Part shown: piece by piece, positions 1 to 7,265 of the stretch
How positions within the stretch are numbered: the first letter of the stretch is position 1
Layout: each line of letters begins with the position of its first letter
Origin: Saccoglossus kowalevskii
Taxonomy: Eukaryota; Hemichordata; Enteropneusta; Harrimaniidae
Direction: 5' to 3'
Assembly: GCF_000003605.2 (NCBI RefSeq)
Contig: NW_003156245.1
Span: forward strand, 53,894-71,351
Length of the DNA: 17,458 nucleotides
Notes under the pieces: generated by a model
What the model saw: only the letters and a program-made list of their open reading frames with translations
Told to the model about the DNA's origin: nothing
Database searches by the model: none
Position numbers and translations under genes: made by a program

Positions 1-280
1 TTCATCAGACTGCCTAACCGGTGCTTACACCAGGATGTAGTTACAGCACCTAGACAGTATGTGGTTACAGCTTTATGTTCCGAGTAATCGCAAGAAATTG
101 ACATTACATTAGAAAATAAAAAAACTGGCACTCCCATGCAATTAAAAGCAGGTGAAATTCCTGGGATTGAAACATAGATTTTAAAGTCACTGATGTAGGC
201 ATTGAATACCTTCAAGTTGGCATAAAGACGAGATAGTTTATTTAATCAGTGCTGAACTAGAAATTATAACTAAGTTCGTT

Positions 281-458
281 GTCATATAATTTATTTCAAT
301 TTCTTCTGAAGTCAAATAGAATACACTGGTGAAAGGATGTTTTGGGGGTGTAGTTTACATTGTGTATGGAGTGGTAGGGTTGGGTGTCATATAATTTGTT
401 CATTTCCAACTCTCATGAAGTCACATAGAATTTCACTTTATTTTCGATGAAAAGTTTT
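281..458 (+). repeat. Diverged direct repeat, two copies 104 bp apart
   Basis: GTCATATAATTT occurs at 281 and again at 385, and the similarity continues: both copies go on with a TTC-rich stretch, then GAAGTCA, then ATAGAAT and a CACT/CACTT block. The copies run roughly 281-345 and 385-458. This is an old tandem or dispersed duplication with no coding content. Confidence 0.6.
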
Positions 459-639
459 CAAGCATTTACGTGTGAATCCAGTTTTCACTGTGCTGTGTCA
501 AGTTTCAATAGAGTATAAGGGAAATTGCATTTTCACTGGAATTTATTTTAGCGGAAAAATGTTTACAGTGAAAATGAATTATTCCACATTATTACATATG
601 TACTGCAGTTTATTTTGATTCGTCCCGGAAATCAAAATC

Positions 640-667
640 GGTATTTCCACACCCCATATGCAAATGA
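640..667 (+). promoter_or_regulatory. Octamer (ATGCAAAT) motif in a repeated 28-bp block, copy 1
   Basis: ATATGCAAATGA at 656-667 contains the POU/Oct octamer ATGCAAAT. It ends a 28-bp block that recurs at 880-907 with about 23 of 28 positions identical. A third octamer lies between them in reverse orientation (ATTTGCATAT, 849-858). Function is not shown; in AT-rich DNA single octamers arise by chance, but three in 250 bp, two inside a repeated block, is more than expected. Confidence 0.4.
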
Positions 668-738
668 CGTCTGAGAGCAAATAAAGTAGTCTATTCAAGA
701 GTAGCGTTTTTCGAAACATAGCAGAAATAAACAATATT

Positions 739-821
739 TAGAAGTACGATACTTTACTCTTGGGTACATGAATATACATGCCGAGTGTAATGAAATTTGA
801 ACAACAGTAATCGTACTTCTA
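739..821. repeat. Inverted repeat with 12-bp perfect arms
   Basis: TAGAAGTACGAT at 739-750 is the exact reverse complement of ATCGTACTTCTA at 810-821. The next few bases inward can still pair with a bulge, so the whole 83-nt unit could fold as an imperfect stem-loop. No target-site duplication is evident outside the arms. It could be a small MITE-like element, a hairpin RNA or chance. Confidence 0.5.
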
Positions 822-879
822 GGCAGTCGCTTACTTTGACTAAAACTAATTTGCATATCACCCATGCAATAGTGCTTTT

Positions 880-907
880 GGTATTTTCACGGTCAATATG
901 CAAATGA
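880..907 (+). promoter_or_regulatory. Octamer (ATGCAAAT) motif in a repeated 28-bp block, copy 2
   Basis: This is the second copy of the block described at 640-667. It has the same spacing from GGTATTT to ATATGCAAATGA, and the octamer part is fully conserved while the middle of the block differs. Confidence 0.4.
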
Positions 908-1076
908 ACATGGTAATGGCGATCCGGATTGTCCTAAAAATCGCTTTTGTGTCTGTGTGTGTGTGATTTCCAGTGTTTTTCATGTATCAATTCTTCTGTG
1001 ATTGTTTTGGCTTGGCCGATTTCGCTCACACCTTCACCCTAGTTATTAGGAAAAATCTGAAAAAATTGTACCCACC

Positions 1077-1090
1077 GTTGCCATAGCAAC
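1077..1090 (+). promoter_or_regulatory. X-box-like palindrome (RFX consensus), unit 1
   Basis: GTTGCCATAGCAAC fits the RFX-family X-box consensus GTNRCC, 0-3 bases, RGYAAC at every position with a 2-base spacer. It is the best of the three sites in the array. In animals RFX factors bind such sites upstream of ciliary genes. No ciliary gene is visible next to it, so function is unproven and the motif may simply be part of the repeat. Confidence 0.4.
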
Positions 1091-1243
1091 AGCCCCCCAA
1101 AAAACTGATTTTTGGATAGCTTTGCGCTAAATGTATCTCATACAAATTTATGATACAACACCTCAGACAGAGCTCATTCTACTCAGATTGAGTGTGGGCA
1201 CAAAGATACTATTTGTAAAATCTGAAAACAAATTCTGACCACC

Positions 1244-1257
1244 GTTTCCATGGCAAC
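1244..1257 (+). promoter_or_regulatory. X-box-like palindrome, unit 2 (one mismatch)
   Basis: GTTTCCATGGCAAC has a perfect right half-site and one deviation in the left half-site (T where the consensus has a purine). Confidence 0.35.
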
Positions 1258-1540
1258 AGCCAAAAACTGATGTTTTGAATACCTTCACGCCAAATGTATC
1301 ACACCCTACGATTAAAAAGCACGGACGTAGCTCATTCTACTGAGCTTGAGTGTAGGCAACAATTTACTGCTTTTTATGTCTATTTTCATCACCGAAAAAA
1401 TTTACCCCAACGTTGGGGTAACTTTTCACCAGCAACAGCTATTAATTCCTCTGTGAGATTTTTTTTGGCTTGGCTAATTTTGTTCATAGTTGACAGGCAG
1501 GTCGTACCGTCATTAATTAGAAAAACAATCCTGGCCCACA

Positions 1541-1554
1541 GCTACCATGGCAAC
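1541..1554 (+). promoter_or_regulatory. X-box-like palindrome, unit 3 (one mismatch)
   Basis: GCTACCATGGCAAC keeps the right half-site and has one change in the left half-site (C at the second position). Confidence 0.35.
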
Positions 1555-1639
1555 AGCCAAAAACTGTTTTTGAATACTTTCGCCCCAAATTTATTACCTT
1601 CTACCAGTCTTGAAATAGCAGTGTTCAAATGATCATGCC

Positions 1640-2020
1640 TTTTATTTTCTCTACGTTGCACATCGGTAAGAGATCACCGGCGCCGACATTGTTACGCTGT
1701 ATCAACATAATCTCAACGCAACTTTGAACTTTGAATGAAATGTAAATGCTGCCTTCAATCTAGAAAATACTATCGCAAAACGGTTGGAAATAATACATTT
1801 AACGGCAGAATACGTCCTAGCAATACAATAAAGTGACTTCTAAAGACTGAATGTTTTTTTGCTAGCTTCGTATATGGTGCCCGGTTTTAGTTATAAACCG
1901 ATGTTAGCTTCACTTTTATGTCCTACCATGGCATGCGCAACAGCCGAAAACATATTACTTATTTGTTGAGCGGAGCGGATCACCAACCAGCCTACCGGCT
2001 TGTTTTCATTGGCAAAATCG
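1640..2020. other. Non-coding stretch, nothing recognised
   Basis: Apart from the possible decayed X-box unit near 1924-1945, I see no coding motif, RNA gene or repeat here. It lies 3' of the minus-strand CUB gene and may include its 3' flank. Confidence 0.4.
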
Positions 2021-2021
2021 T

Positions 2022-2285
2022 TCAGCAACATTTTTGGCATATTATGTGTACATCATATAAGATACTACATTTGAGAGAACTTGATGTATGTTGACTGAGT
2101 TTTATAAACCCCGATGGGCTCTCATAAGATCCACCCGCAGTAAAATTAGCGATTTCCATGGAGATGCAACCATCAACATCAAAGTACCCGGAGGTTTCTG
2201 CTGGCGACGATGCGGCGTTACTCAGTTCCAAATAAAGATTACCAACGCCAAATGAGCAACATTTTAACCGGTAATCAAGATTCAT
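2022..2285 (-). CDS. Possible second CUB-domain start, fragment
   Basis: An 87-codon minus-strand frame contains GGSYESPSGFIKL followed, about ten residues later, by SLKCS. This resembles the beginning of a CUB domain (GG, a small gap, P-S/T-G-x-I, then a Cys). It lies just 3' of the better supported CUB exon at 2336-2533 and could start another CUB repeat. I find no convincing continuation, splice donor or conserved neighbours, so it may be an unrelated open frame. Confidence 0.25.
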   Translation of the reverse strand: MNLDYRLKCCSFGVGNLYLELSNAASSPAETSGYFDVDGCISMEIANFTAGGSYESPSGFIKLSQHTSSSLKCSILYDVHIICQKCC

Positions 2286-2335
2286 TCAATCCACGGCTAA
2301 CAAGCATCATCGCAAGCGAAGTTGTAGCGTGCAGC

Positions 2336-2533
2336 TCAGCGACGACCGCTGACGATGTAAGTCATCCCGTCAGTGGAGTACCACAGTAGCACGGCATGAT
2401 TGCCTTCACCATTGTATTCAAACGAATCACGTGGTGTGCCGTTCTCCTTCAAACCAGGGATTCGATCAATAGGGGAGTTTCGGTAAAAAAACACATCGCA
2501 AATTTGCAAATTCAACATTTTCAAAACAATATA
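2336..2533 (-). CDS. Exon 7: CUB domain, second half
   Basis: The acceptor ATTTCTGTTTTAG at 2534 opens 65 codons in phase 0: YIVLKMLNLQICDVFFYR, then SPIDRI, then GEGNHAVLLWYSTDG and VSGRR, stop. Strand order resembles the C-terminal half of a CUB domain: a hydrophobic strand, a D-x-x-x-Y strand, SP-I, and GN-x-x-x-L-x-x-x-STD in place of the usual F-x-SD. In the next frame the sequence continues VAELHATTS, which fits the final CUB strand, and stops at 2277-2275. The stop at 2336 is therefore probably caused by a frameshift. Confidence 0.55.
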   Translation of the reverse strand, partial: YIVLKMLNLQICDVFFYRNSPIDRIPGLKENGTPRDSFEYNGEGNHAVLLWYSTDGMTYIVSGRR

Positions 2534-2641
2534 CTAAAACAGAAATGCTCAGCGCTGCAAAGGATACATATTACTTTTCAGTATACACATCTCTGTTGAT
2601 ACTATCCCTCATATATTCTACTCCCAATTATTCCTGCGTAA

Positions 2642-2782
2642 AATGGACGAGCCTCTTTTCATATTGACATTCAGAGTAAAATCACATGACAGGCTGTTAA
2701 AATTGGCTATTGCATACTCTTTCGCCGGTCTGTTATTCAAGCAACAATGCAGATTTCCCAGTGGGAGTGAAACTATTCGACT
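2642..2782 (-). CDS. Exon 6: CUB domain, first half, frame-disrupted
   Basis: After the acceptor AATGGCAG the phase-1 frame reads ESNSFTPTGKSALLL. The matching CUB continuation, NNRPAKEYAIANFNSLSC then DFTLNVNMKRGSSI, follows in another frame, so there is a +1-type shift near 2732. Order and spacing fit CUB: PTG, aromatic, Asn, the second Cys, then a beta strand ending in Gly-x-x-Ile. By comparison with the CUB exon at 11018-11166 the exon should end 14 residues after the Cys, at 2642, where the sequence is ATT|TTACGC, not GT. Confidence 0.5.
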
Positions 2783-2973
2783 CTGCCATTAAAAAATAGG
2801 GGTGTTTTCAGCAAAAAACGAATAACCCTGGAGTGCACACAACACACTGAGTTTCGCAACAAATCGTGCATTATTTACAGCAGCAGAATACCACAGAAAT
2901 ATAAGACAAAACATGAAAACACTATATATTGTATTTCGGCCTGAACCCGCTCTATTACAATTCCAGAAATTAC

Positions 2974-3015
2974 CCCCATATGTGCATCCATTTTCCACCT
3001 CGGTATCCCCATCCC
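2974..3015 (-). CDS. Exon 5 (candidate): start of the CUB domain
   Basis: A good acceptor (TTTGTTTTCAG) opens GDGDTEVENGCTYG in the phase left by exon 4. The Cys-Tyr-Gly fits the first Cys/Gly of a CUB domain. The donor GGG|GTAATT is moderate; without it the frame continues as GNFWNCNRAGSG. The LINE relic at 3108 lies only about 90 bp upstream, inside the preceding intron. Confidence 0.4.
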
Positions 3016-3107
3016 CTGAAAACAAACTCTTAATACCACGCTGAAGCGTTTGGTAAACACACTTTAATTCACGAGGCAATGTCCTACAATATCGACAACA
3101 AAACAAA

Positions 3108-3842
3108 GTGGGCAACAACAATCAGTCAAATAACTGGTGTTATAATATACATGATTACTGGAAAGGGGATGGTAAAAGTGTGAAGGGAGTTTTGGAAAAA
3201 ATAGAAGATGATTACTCAAAAAAGTGGAAGAGTGACATTAATTTAGAAAAATCTGATTCAGGGGAGCTCAACAAACTCGCACCTACAGGAAGTTTAAAAC
3301 AAACTTCAAAATGGAAAAGTATTTGATGGATGTAAATAATTCAAAATATAGAAAATATATTTGTAAATTAAGAATTAGTGACCATTAGCTTATGATTGAG
3401 AAAGGGGGGGGGGTATACTAGACCAAAAACAAAACTGGAAGACAGAATCTGCACTAGATGTGACAATAACTCAGTTGAGGATGAGTACCATTACATTATG
3501 GACTGCCAACAGCACAATGGAATGAGGCAGAAACTTTTTACAGATTTACATAAGTATAATCCTAATTTTACTGCAATGGATCATTCTGATATATTTATTT
3601 ACATTATGACAAACTGCCACATTAAGCTTGGTGTGTTTATAATGCAAACAGGTGTGTATTAATAATGGTAAAACATCTGATTCTGTATTACTTTGTAATT
3701 GCCTTTTAATTAATCTGTTATTTTAATTTTGTTTACTGAGTTTTTTGATTATCCTCTTCAATTTTTGTTTTTATTTTACTTGACTATGTTCATCTTATAT
3801 AGAAAGAATAATGTCAATAAAGTTATCTTATCTTATCTTACT
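3108..3842 (+). mobile_element. 5'-truncated LINE relic (RT C-terminal region and 3' tail)
   Basis: Three frames together give the C-terminal end of a LINE ORF2-like protein: VKGVLEKIEDDYSKKW, then (frame change near 3281) TYRKFKTNFKMEKYLMD and KYRKYICKLRISDH, then TRPKTKLEDRICTRCDNN and VEDEYHYIMDC. The last part is the CxxC...HxxxxC zinc-knuckle-like end common in CR1/L2/Jockey-type LINEs. The copy is dead: a frame change, a TAG at 3386-3388 and a second frame change at a run of ten G (3404-3413). The 3' end has AATAAA at 3816 and TTATC repeats. The RT core is absent, which fits 5' truncation during insertion. It lies antisense in an intron of the minus-strand CUB gene. Confidence 0.85.
3816..3842 (+). 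repeat. LINE 3' end: AATAAA plus TTATC microsatellite
   Basis: AATAAA at 3816-3821 is followed directly by three TTATC units and a partial fourth. A short microsatellite tail is the usual 3' terminus of several invertebrate LINE families, and here it marks the right boundary of the insertion. Confidence 0.75.
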
Positions 3843-4155
3843 ATTTCTACTACTAGACAACATAGTGAAAAGATGATGTATGCAATAGTAATAAGAAATA
3901 CCAAATTTGCATTGACTTCTAATATTGATCTGCTCCTCCACATAATGCTTAATTAGTTTAATACATTCCGCAAGATAATCAATGTTCATGACATTTAAAT
4001 CGGGTTGTTCAATACCCCAGTTTCATTTTTTGTACATATTTAGTGTATGTCAGCCATAATATGTTGATGGAATGATTTTTTCTTTCCCTTAATTAACTAT
4101 TAGCATTGCAACAAAAGATTTAACGTTACATAAAAGCACGTGTTATTTAACTTAC
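3843..4155. other. Intron-like AT-rich DNA
   Basis: No coding or RNA feature was seen. It lies between the LINE 3' end and candidate exon 4 of the minus-strand gene. Confidence 0.4.
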
Positions 4156-4193
4156 CATCGACAGGAGAATCAGTGCTTTTTGATGCGTCCTTG
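4156..4193 (-). CDS. Exon 4 (candidate): hydrophilic linker
   Basis: A near-ideal donor (GATG|GTAAGT) closes a short frame reading KDASKSTDSPVD. The acceptor is uncertain: the one at 4194-4195 matches the phase left by exon 3 but lacks a pyrimidine tract, while the one at 4208-4209 looks better and gives a different phase. It ends in phase 1, which agrees with the next exon. Confidence 0.4.
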
Positions 4194-4209
4194 CTTATCC
4201 CAGACCACT

Positions 4210-4885
4210 GCTATTATATCCTGGGAATTAAAATATTTTAAGTAATATTATAAATAATATTTGTTAGGAGGAGTGTGAAAAATAGCGGCCGAGAGAGCTG
4301 CGAAGATCACTATGCGTGTAATTCGGGATGTGTTCCCGTTATTTTTGTGGAATACAGAACTATTTGATGTGGGTTTTACTGTCAAACATTAAACAAGTTG
4401 CTTTGTTGAATTATAGACATGAATATAGAACATGAATATCCACATTTGGGAATGGAATCGCCCGCGAGTATAGCCAAGTTCTAAAGAAGACATGACGTCT
4501 TCTTGCCGATGGTTCTTTGTTAAAATTCAGAATAGTTGTCAATATCGATATTCATTACGTTAGCTCATACTACTACGTGATCACCATATGGAATTGTAAC
4601 TCTTGATTTTGAGTGATTGCTATGTTTTGACCCCAGGGTTGCGTGATGTTGATCGAATGCTGCAGAATATTGTTGGTCACTAATACATATGATAATGTAT
4701 TTTACTTTCGACATCTATAGTGCCTAACAAGATCATATATATGCCTTAAAATGTAAGTAGAAATACGAGACGAGTAGCCACATGAAAATGACGTGTGTAA
4801 CATCATTAAAATAATTTTATTCGTCATTATTAACATTATTAACATTTAACATTATTCGTCATTGAATTACGAACATAGCATTACT
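4210..4885. other. Intron-like AT-rich DNA
   Basis: No exon with supporting motif was seen. It contains a small inverted repeat (AAGAAGAC at 4484-4491 against GTCTTCTT at 4497-4504) and a local duplication of TTCGTCATT with ATTAACATT units at about 4818-4866. Confidence 0.4.
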
Positions 4886-4888
4886 TAC

Positions 4889-4925
4889 AGCCAGTGTGGT
4901 GTGATGTACAAGATGATCCATGACA
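4889..4925 (-). CDS. Exon 3 (candidate): short linker exon
   Basis: It is 37 nt, bounded by a good acceptor (ATTTGTTCAG) and a strong donor (GGCT|GTAAGT). It joins exon 2 in phase 1 with an open frame (SWIILYITPHW) and ends in phase 2. All three frames are open in so short an exon, so the reading is set only by phase. Confidence 0.4.
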
Positions 4926-4996
4926 CTGAACAAATATGACAAAATCTAATCAACCGAAAACAAACAAGAAGAATACTTAATAAGTTAAGTTAGTAC

Positions 4997-5111
4997 CTTC
5001 TTTTAGTATGAAGAGTGGAATGGATGAAATGATAGTTCCAACAATCGCAATAATAATCACAGCTATAGTCTTTTTCTTGTTCCTTGTCAGACAGCATGCT
5101 TCTCGATTTGG
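4997..5111 (-). CDS. Exon 2: transmembrane segment
   Basis: Acceptor TTTTTAG, 115 nt, donor GAAG|GTACTAA. In phase 0 it reads NREACCLTRNKKK, then a helix of about 22 hydrophobic residues (TIAVIIIAIVGTIISSIPLF), then ILKE. The basic run on the N-side of the helix fits a signal anchor with cytosolic N-terminus. The other two frames give no comparable structure. Confidence 0.65.
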
Positions 5112-5311
5112 CTAAAAATCCATTGTGAGATCCGTAAATAACAGTTACTTCAATAGCACGTTACTCAAAATTGCATTGTGCAGTCTAGTCACAATCTACA
5201 CGTTTCTACATATAGTTTTTTTACACAAAAACAGCAATCCACCTGATGAAAAGATAACACGATTTGGACAATACGATTTTGAATAACATTTAACATATTT
5301 GCGATACTCAC

Positions 5312-5356
5312 CATTGTCGGCGAAGCTGACCATGACGGAGACACTACATTGTCCAT
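5312..5356 (-). CDS. Exon 1: cytosolic N-terminus of the type II CUB protein
   Basis: ATG at 5356-5354 opens 15 codons (MDNVVSPSWSASPTM) ending in phase 0 at a strong donor, ATG|GTGAGT. An upstream in-frame stop about 17 codons earlier supports this ATG as the start. The next acceptor at 5112 also gives phase 0. Confidence 0.55.
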
Positions 5357-5359
5357 TAG

Positions 5360-6130
5360 AATAATATTAGTTATATTAGAAGACGCAATTTTATATATAC
5401 ATTAATTGATTTAATGTTTTTTTAATGAACCAAGCAGTAATTCAAATACTATTTTGAGATAACGATCTGACCTATGAATATTTAACAAACCAATACTGGT
5501 ATAAATTACTGATAAATTAACCTTACTGTAGGTACAACACATATGAATACATTAAAATATACGAGAGCCTCATAATAATCTGATTGCTCTTCTGTATAAT
5601 ATGTGAATGTTAATAAACAGCACTGGAACGCTAACATATCGCGATGATGTACATTAGTTTCCCTCGATTTATCACGAACAAACGATGAATAACTTATACT
5701 AACATTTTCTGTGGAGATTCAAGTAACTACGTTTTATTGTTTTAGACAGTTCTCAGGCAGCTAAAACACATCATACGTTACAAGAACAAGTCTTTCTGAA
5801 AATATCTAGGTCGATTTTCACATTTGTGGTTTCAGATTAAAGCTTTTATATATAGGAACACTTTTGATTTATACATATCAATCTTGATTCTGAATTTGCA
5901 TCATAGAGGGCGTGTTGTAACATAAATGTATGCTGATCTGCTGTTTTTTTCTTTTGAACCAAAAGGTCTATTTCAACAACTAATGATTACGTAAACATTA
6001 CATGATTATACAGTGACACGCTTTTGAAGTACTAAATTGTCCCTGCCTTGTACCCAGCGTATTCTCTGGTTTCATTCCTACTAGGTGCGTGTTATGATAA
6101 CATAAGCATTATTAAGTTGTGCAAGGCACT
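5360..6130. other. AT-rich non-coding DNA upstream of the minus-strand gene
   Basis: No frame with protein motifs was seen on either strand. If the ATG at 5356 is the true start, the promoter of the type II CUB gene would lie here, but I cannot point to a TATA box or initiator with confidence. Confidence 0.4.
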
Positions 6131-6526
6131 ATGGTGGATAGTGTTGTTAAAAGGAAGTTGGTACGCTCCGCTGCGAGACGGCCCTTCTAAAGCTTAATCG
6201 TCTTCGTGATGATGAAAAGCTGAAGTCTGAGTTTTCTTTAGATAAAATAAATGACTCTGCTTTCTTGCGTTTCGAATTGATCGACGATTGATAAACTGTA
6301 TGGTGAAATTATTTGACACACGCGGAAATAATTTCATTCAATCAAAGGTAACTATGTATTTAAAGTGCGTACCCGGATGGAATAATTATGTAAAAGAACA
6401 TGCTTTTCTGTTATGGCGTAACAATGATAGCCCTAGGCAGGACCATTTTTTGATTTAATGCGAAAAACTCGAGCTAAATTTGAACATGTTTTGCTAATAG
6501 TCACCTTGATAAGTTCAAAAAGTTAG
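6131..6526 (+). mobile_element. LINE relic (endonuclease to RT linker), heavily decayed
   Basis: Coding pieces in several frames follow one another: KRKLVRSAARR, LLKLNRLRDDEKLKSEF and DSAFLRFEL to a stop at 6289, IDKLYGEII, then VPGWNNYVKEHAF and LLWRNNDSPRQ (from 6369), then PFFDLMRKTRAKFEHVL (from 6443). The order GWN-YV, then LWR, SPR, LMRKTRAKFK-like is the linker after the apurinic endonuclease domain in CR1/L2-type LINEs. At least three frame changes and stops at 6289, 6314 and 6456 make it a fossil. The RT domain does not follow. It is in the same orientation as the LINE piece at 3.1-3.8 kb, but 3' of it and from an earlier part of such an element, so it is a separate insertion or a rearranged one. 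Confidence 0.75.
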
Positions 6527-7265
6527 CACAACTTTCATTATCAATTCATGGATACAATGGCCGTACGAACGTTACTAATATGTGCATGTATATACCGTCT
6601 CCTCGCAGTAGTATTATTGTTCGTGTCTCGTGTTTCTAAATTTTGTTAGTGATTATTTATATATATGAGTTATTTCGAATACATTAAGCAATGATTGTTG
6701 TGACATAAAGTGGCGAAAACATGGTGAGTTTTCAGGCATGGTAATATATATGGGTGGATTTCATTTTGCATTAATATACGATGGTATTGAGGCTGTGGTC
6801 TAAATTTATCAACAAAAGTACAAGAATTCTGAATGGAAATTCATATAATTATGGTGTCAGAGTCCACAAGTAAATGGACAATGGATAATATTTAAAGTAA
6901 TAATGACATCACTGTAGATGGGAAGGACATTGAGGAAGGACTTATCACAGGTATAATCAATGATGACCAAGATACATATTTGCCCTGCTGCAGGCAAATA
7001 ACATAGTGCAACTTATGTTATAATTTCAGGCAAGTAGAAAGGTATCAGTCACATATTTGTGCCTTTTAGGATAATCATATTACCATGGTTGAGCTACTTC
7101 TCCAATTTCCCAAAGTCATTGCATTGCATAGACCTATTTACTTACGATGGTTGCCAGTGTATATTATTGATTCAAATCAGCTGTTTTCTGCTCATTAAAA
7201 AAGTATATCGTAGATGTTTCCTTGGTAATCATGCGATACATGCGTTCAGCTAACCCTACTAGTGT
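6527..7265. other. Mostly featureless AT-rich DNA
   Basis: A 30-codon plus-strand frame at 6557-6649 (MAVRTLLICACIYRLLAVVL and on) is hydrophobic like a signal peptide, but no downstream exon supports it. The open frame at 7059-7253 shows no recognisable motif; it might be eroded sequence of the element fossil that follows. Confidence 0.35.

Larger units (their letters stand above)
1..990. other. AT-rich non-coding DNA
   Basis: No open frame with codon-like character or recognisable protein motif was found on either strand. The stretch contains a direct repeat, three octamer motifs and an inverted repeat, which are listed separately. It may be intergenic DNA downstream of the minus-strand gene that begins near 5356. 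Confidence 0.5.
991..1610 (+). repeat. Array of three diverged repeat units, each with an X-box-like palindrome
   Basis: Three units share a common core: a CC(R)TGGCAACAGCC-like block, then AAAAACTG, TTTTGRATA, and a CCAAATGTATC-like end. Units 1 and 2 also share AGCTCATTCTACT (at 1171 and 1329) followed by TTGAGTGT. Units 1 and 3 share CTCTGTGA...TTTGGCTTGGC upstream (about 995 and 1450). The palindromes start at 1077, 1244 and 1541. A decayed fourth copy may lie at 1924-1945 (ACCATGGC then GCAACAGCC). The open frame at 1294-1632 is a by-product of this repeat and is not a gene. Confidence 0.7.
2275..5356 (-). pseudogene. Type II membrane protein with one CUB-like domain, multi-exon, apparently broken
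   Basis: Short exons can be chained on the minus strand from an ATG at 5356: 5356-5312, 5111-4997, 4925-4889, 4193-4156, 3015-2974, 2782-2642 and 2533-2336. The phases of the first five agree (0, 1, 2, 1). The protein would have a 15-residue start, a basic NKKK stretch, a transmembrane helix, a hydrophilic linker (SKSTDSPVDGDGDTE) and one CUB-like domain. A basic segment before a single helix with no signal peptide predicts an extracellular C-terminus. Three defects suggest a pseudogene: a frame change inside exon 6 near 2732, no GT donor where exon 6 should end, and a frame change after GRR near 2340 leading to a stop at 2277-2275. Internal exon borders 3 to 5 are tentative. The gene could be functional if the defects are assembly errors or my exon model is wrong. 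Confidence 0.5.

Noticed and set aside
739-821. MicroRNA precursor
   Set aside because: Only about 16 bp pair well and the central 50 nt are largely unpaired, unlike a typical precursor.
1294-1632. 112-codon plus-strand open frame
   Set aside because: It runs through the X-box repeat array and has no protein-like motif; its content is explained by the repeat.
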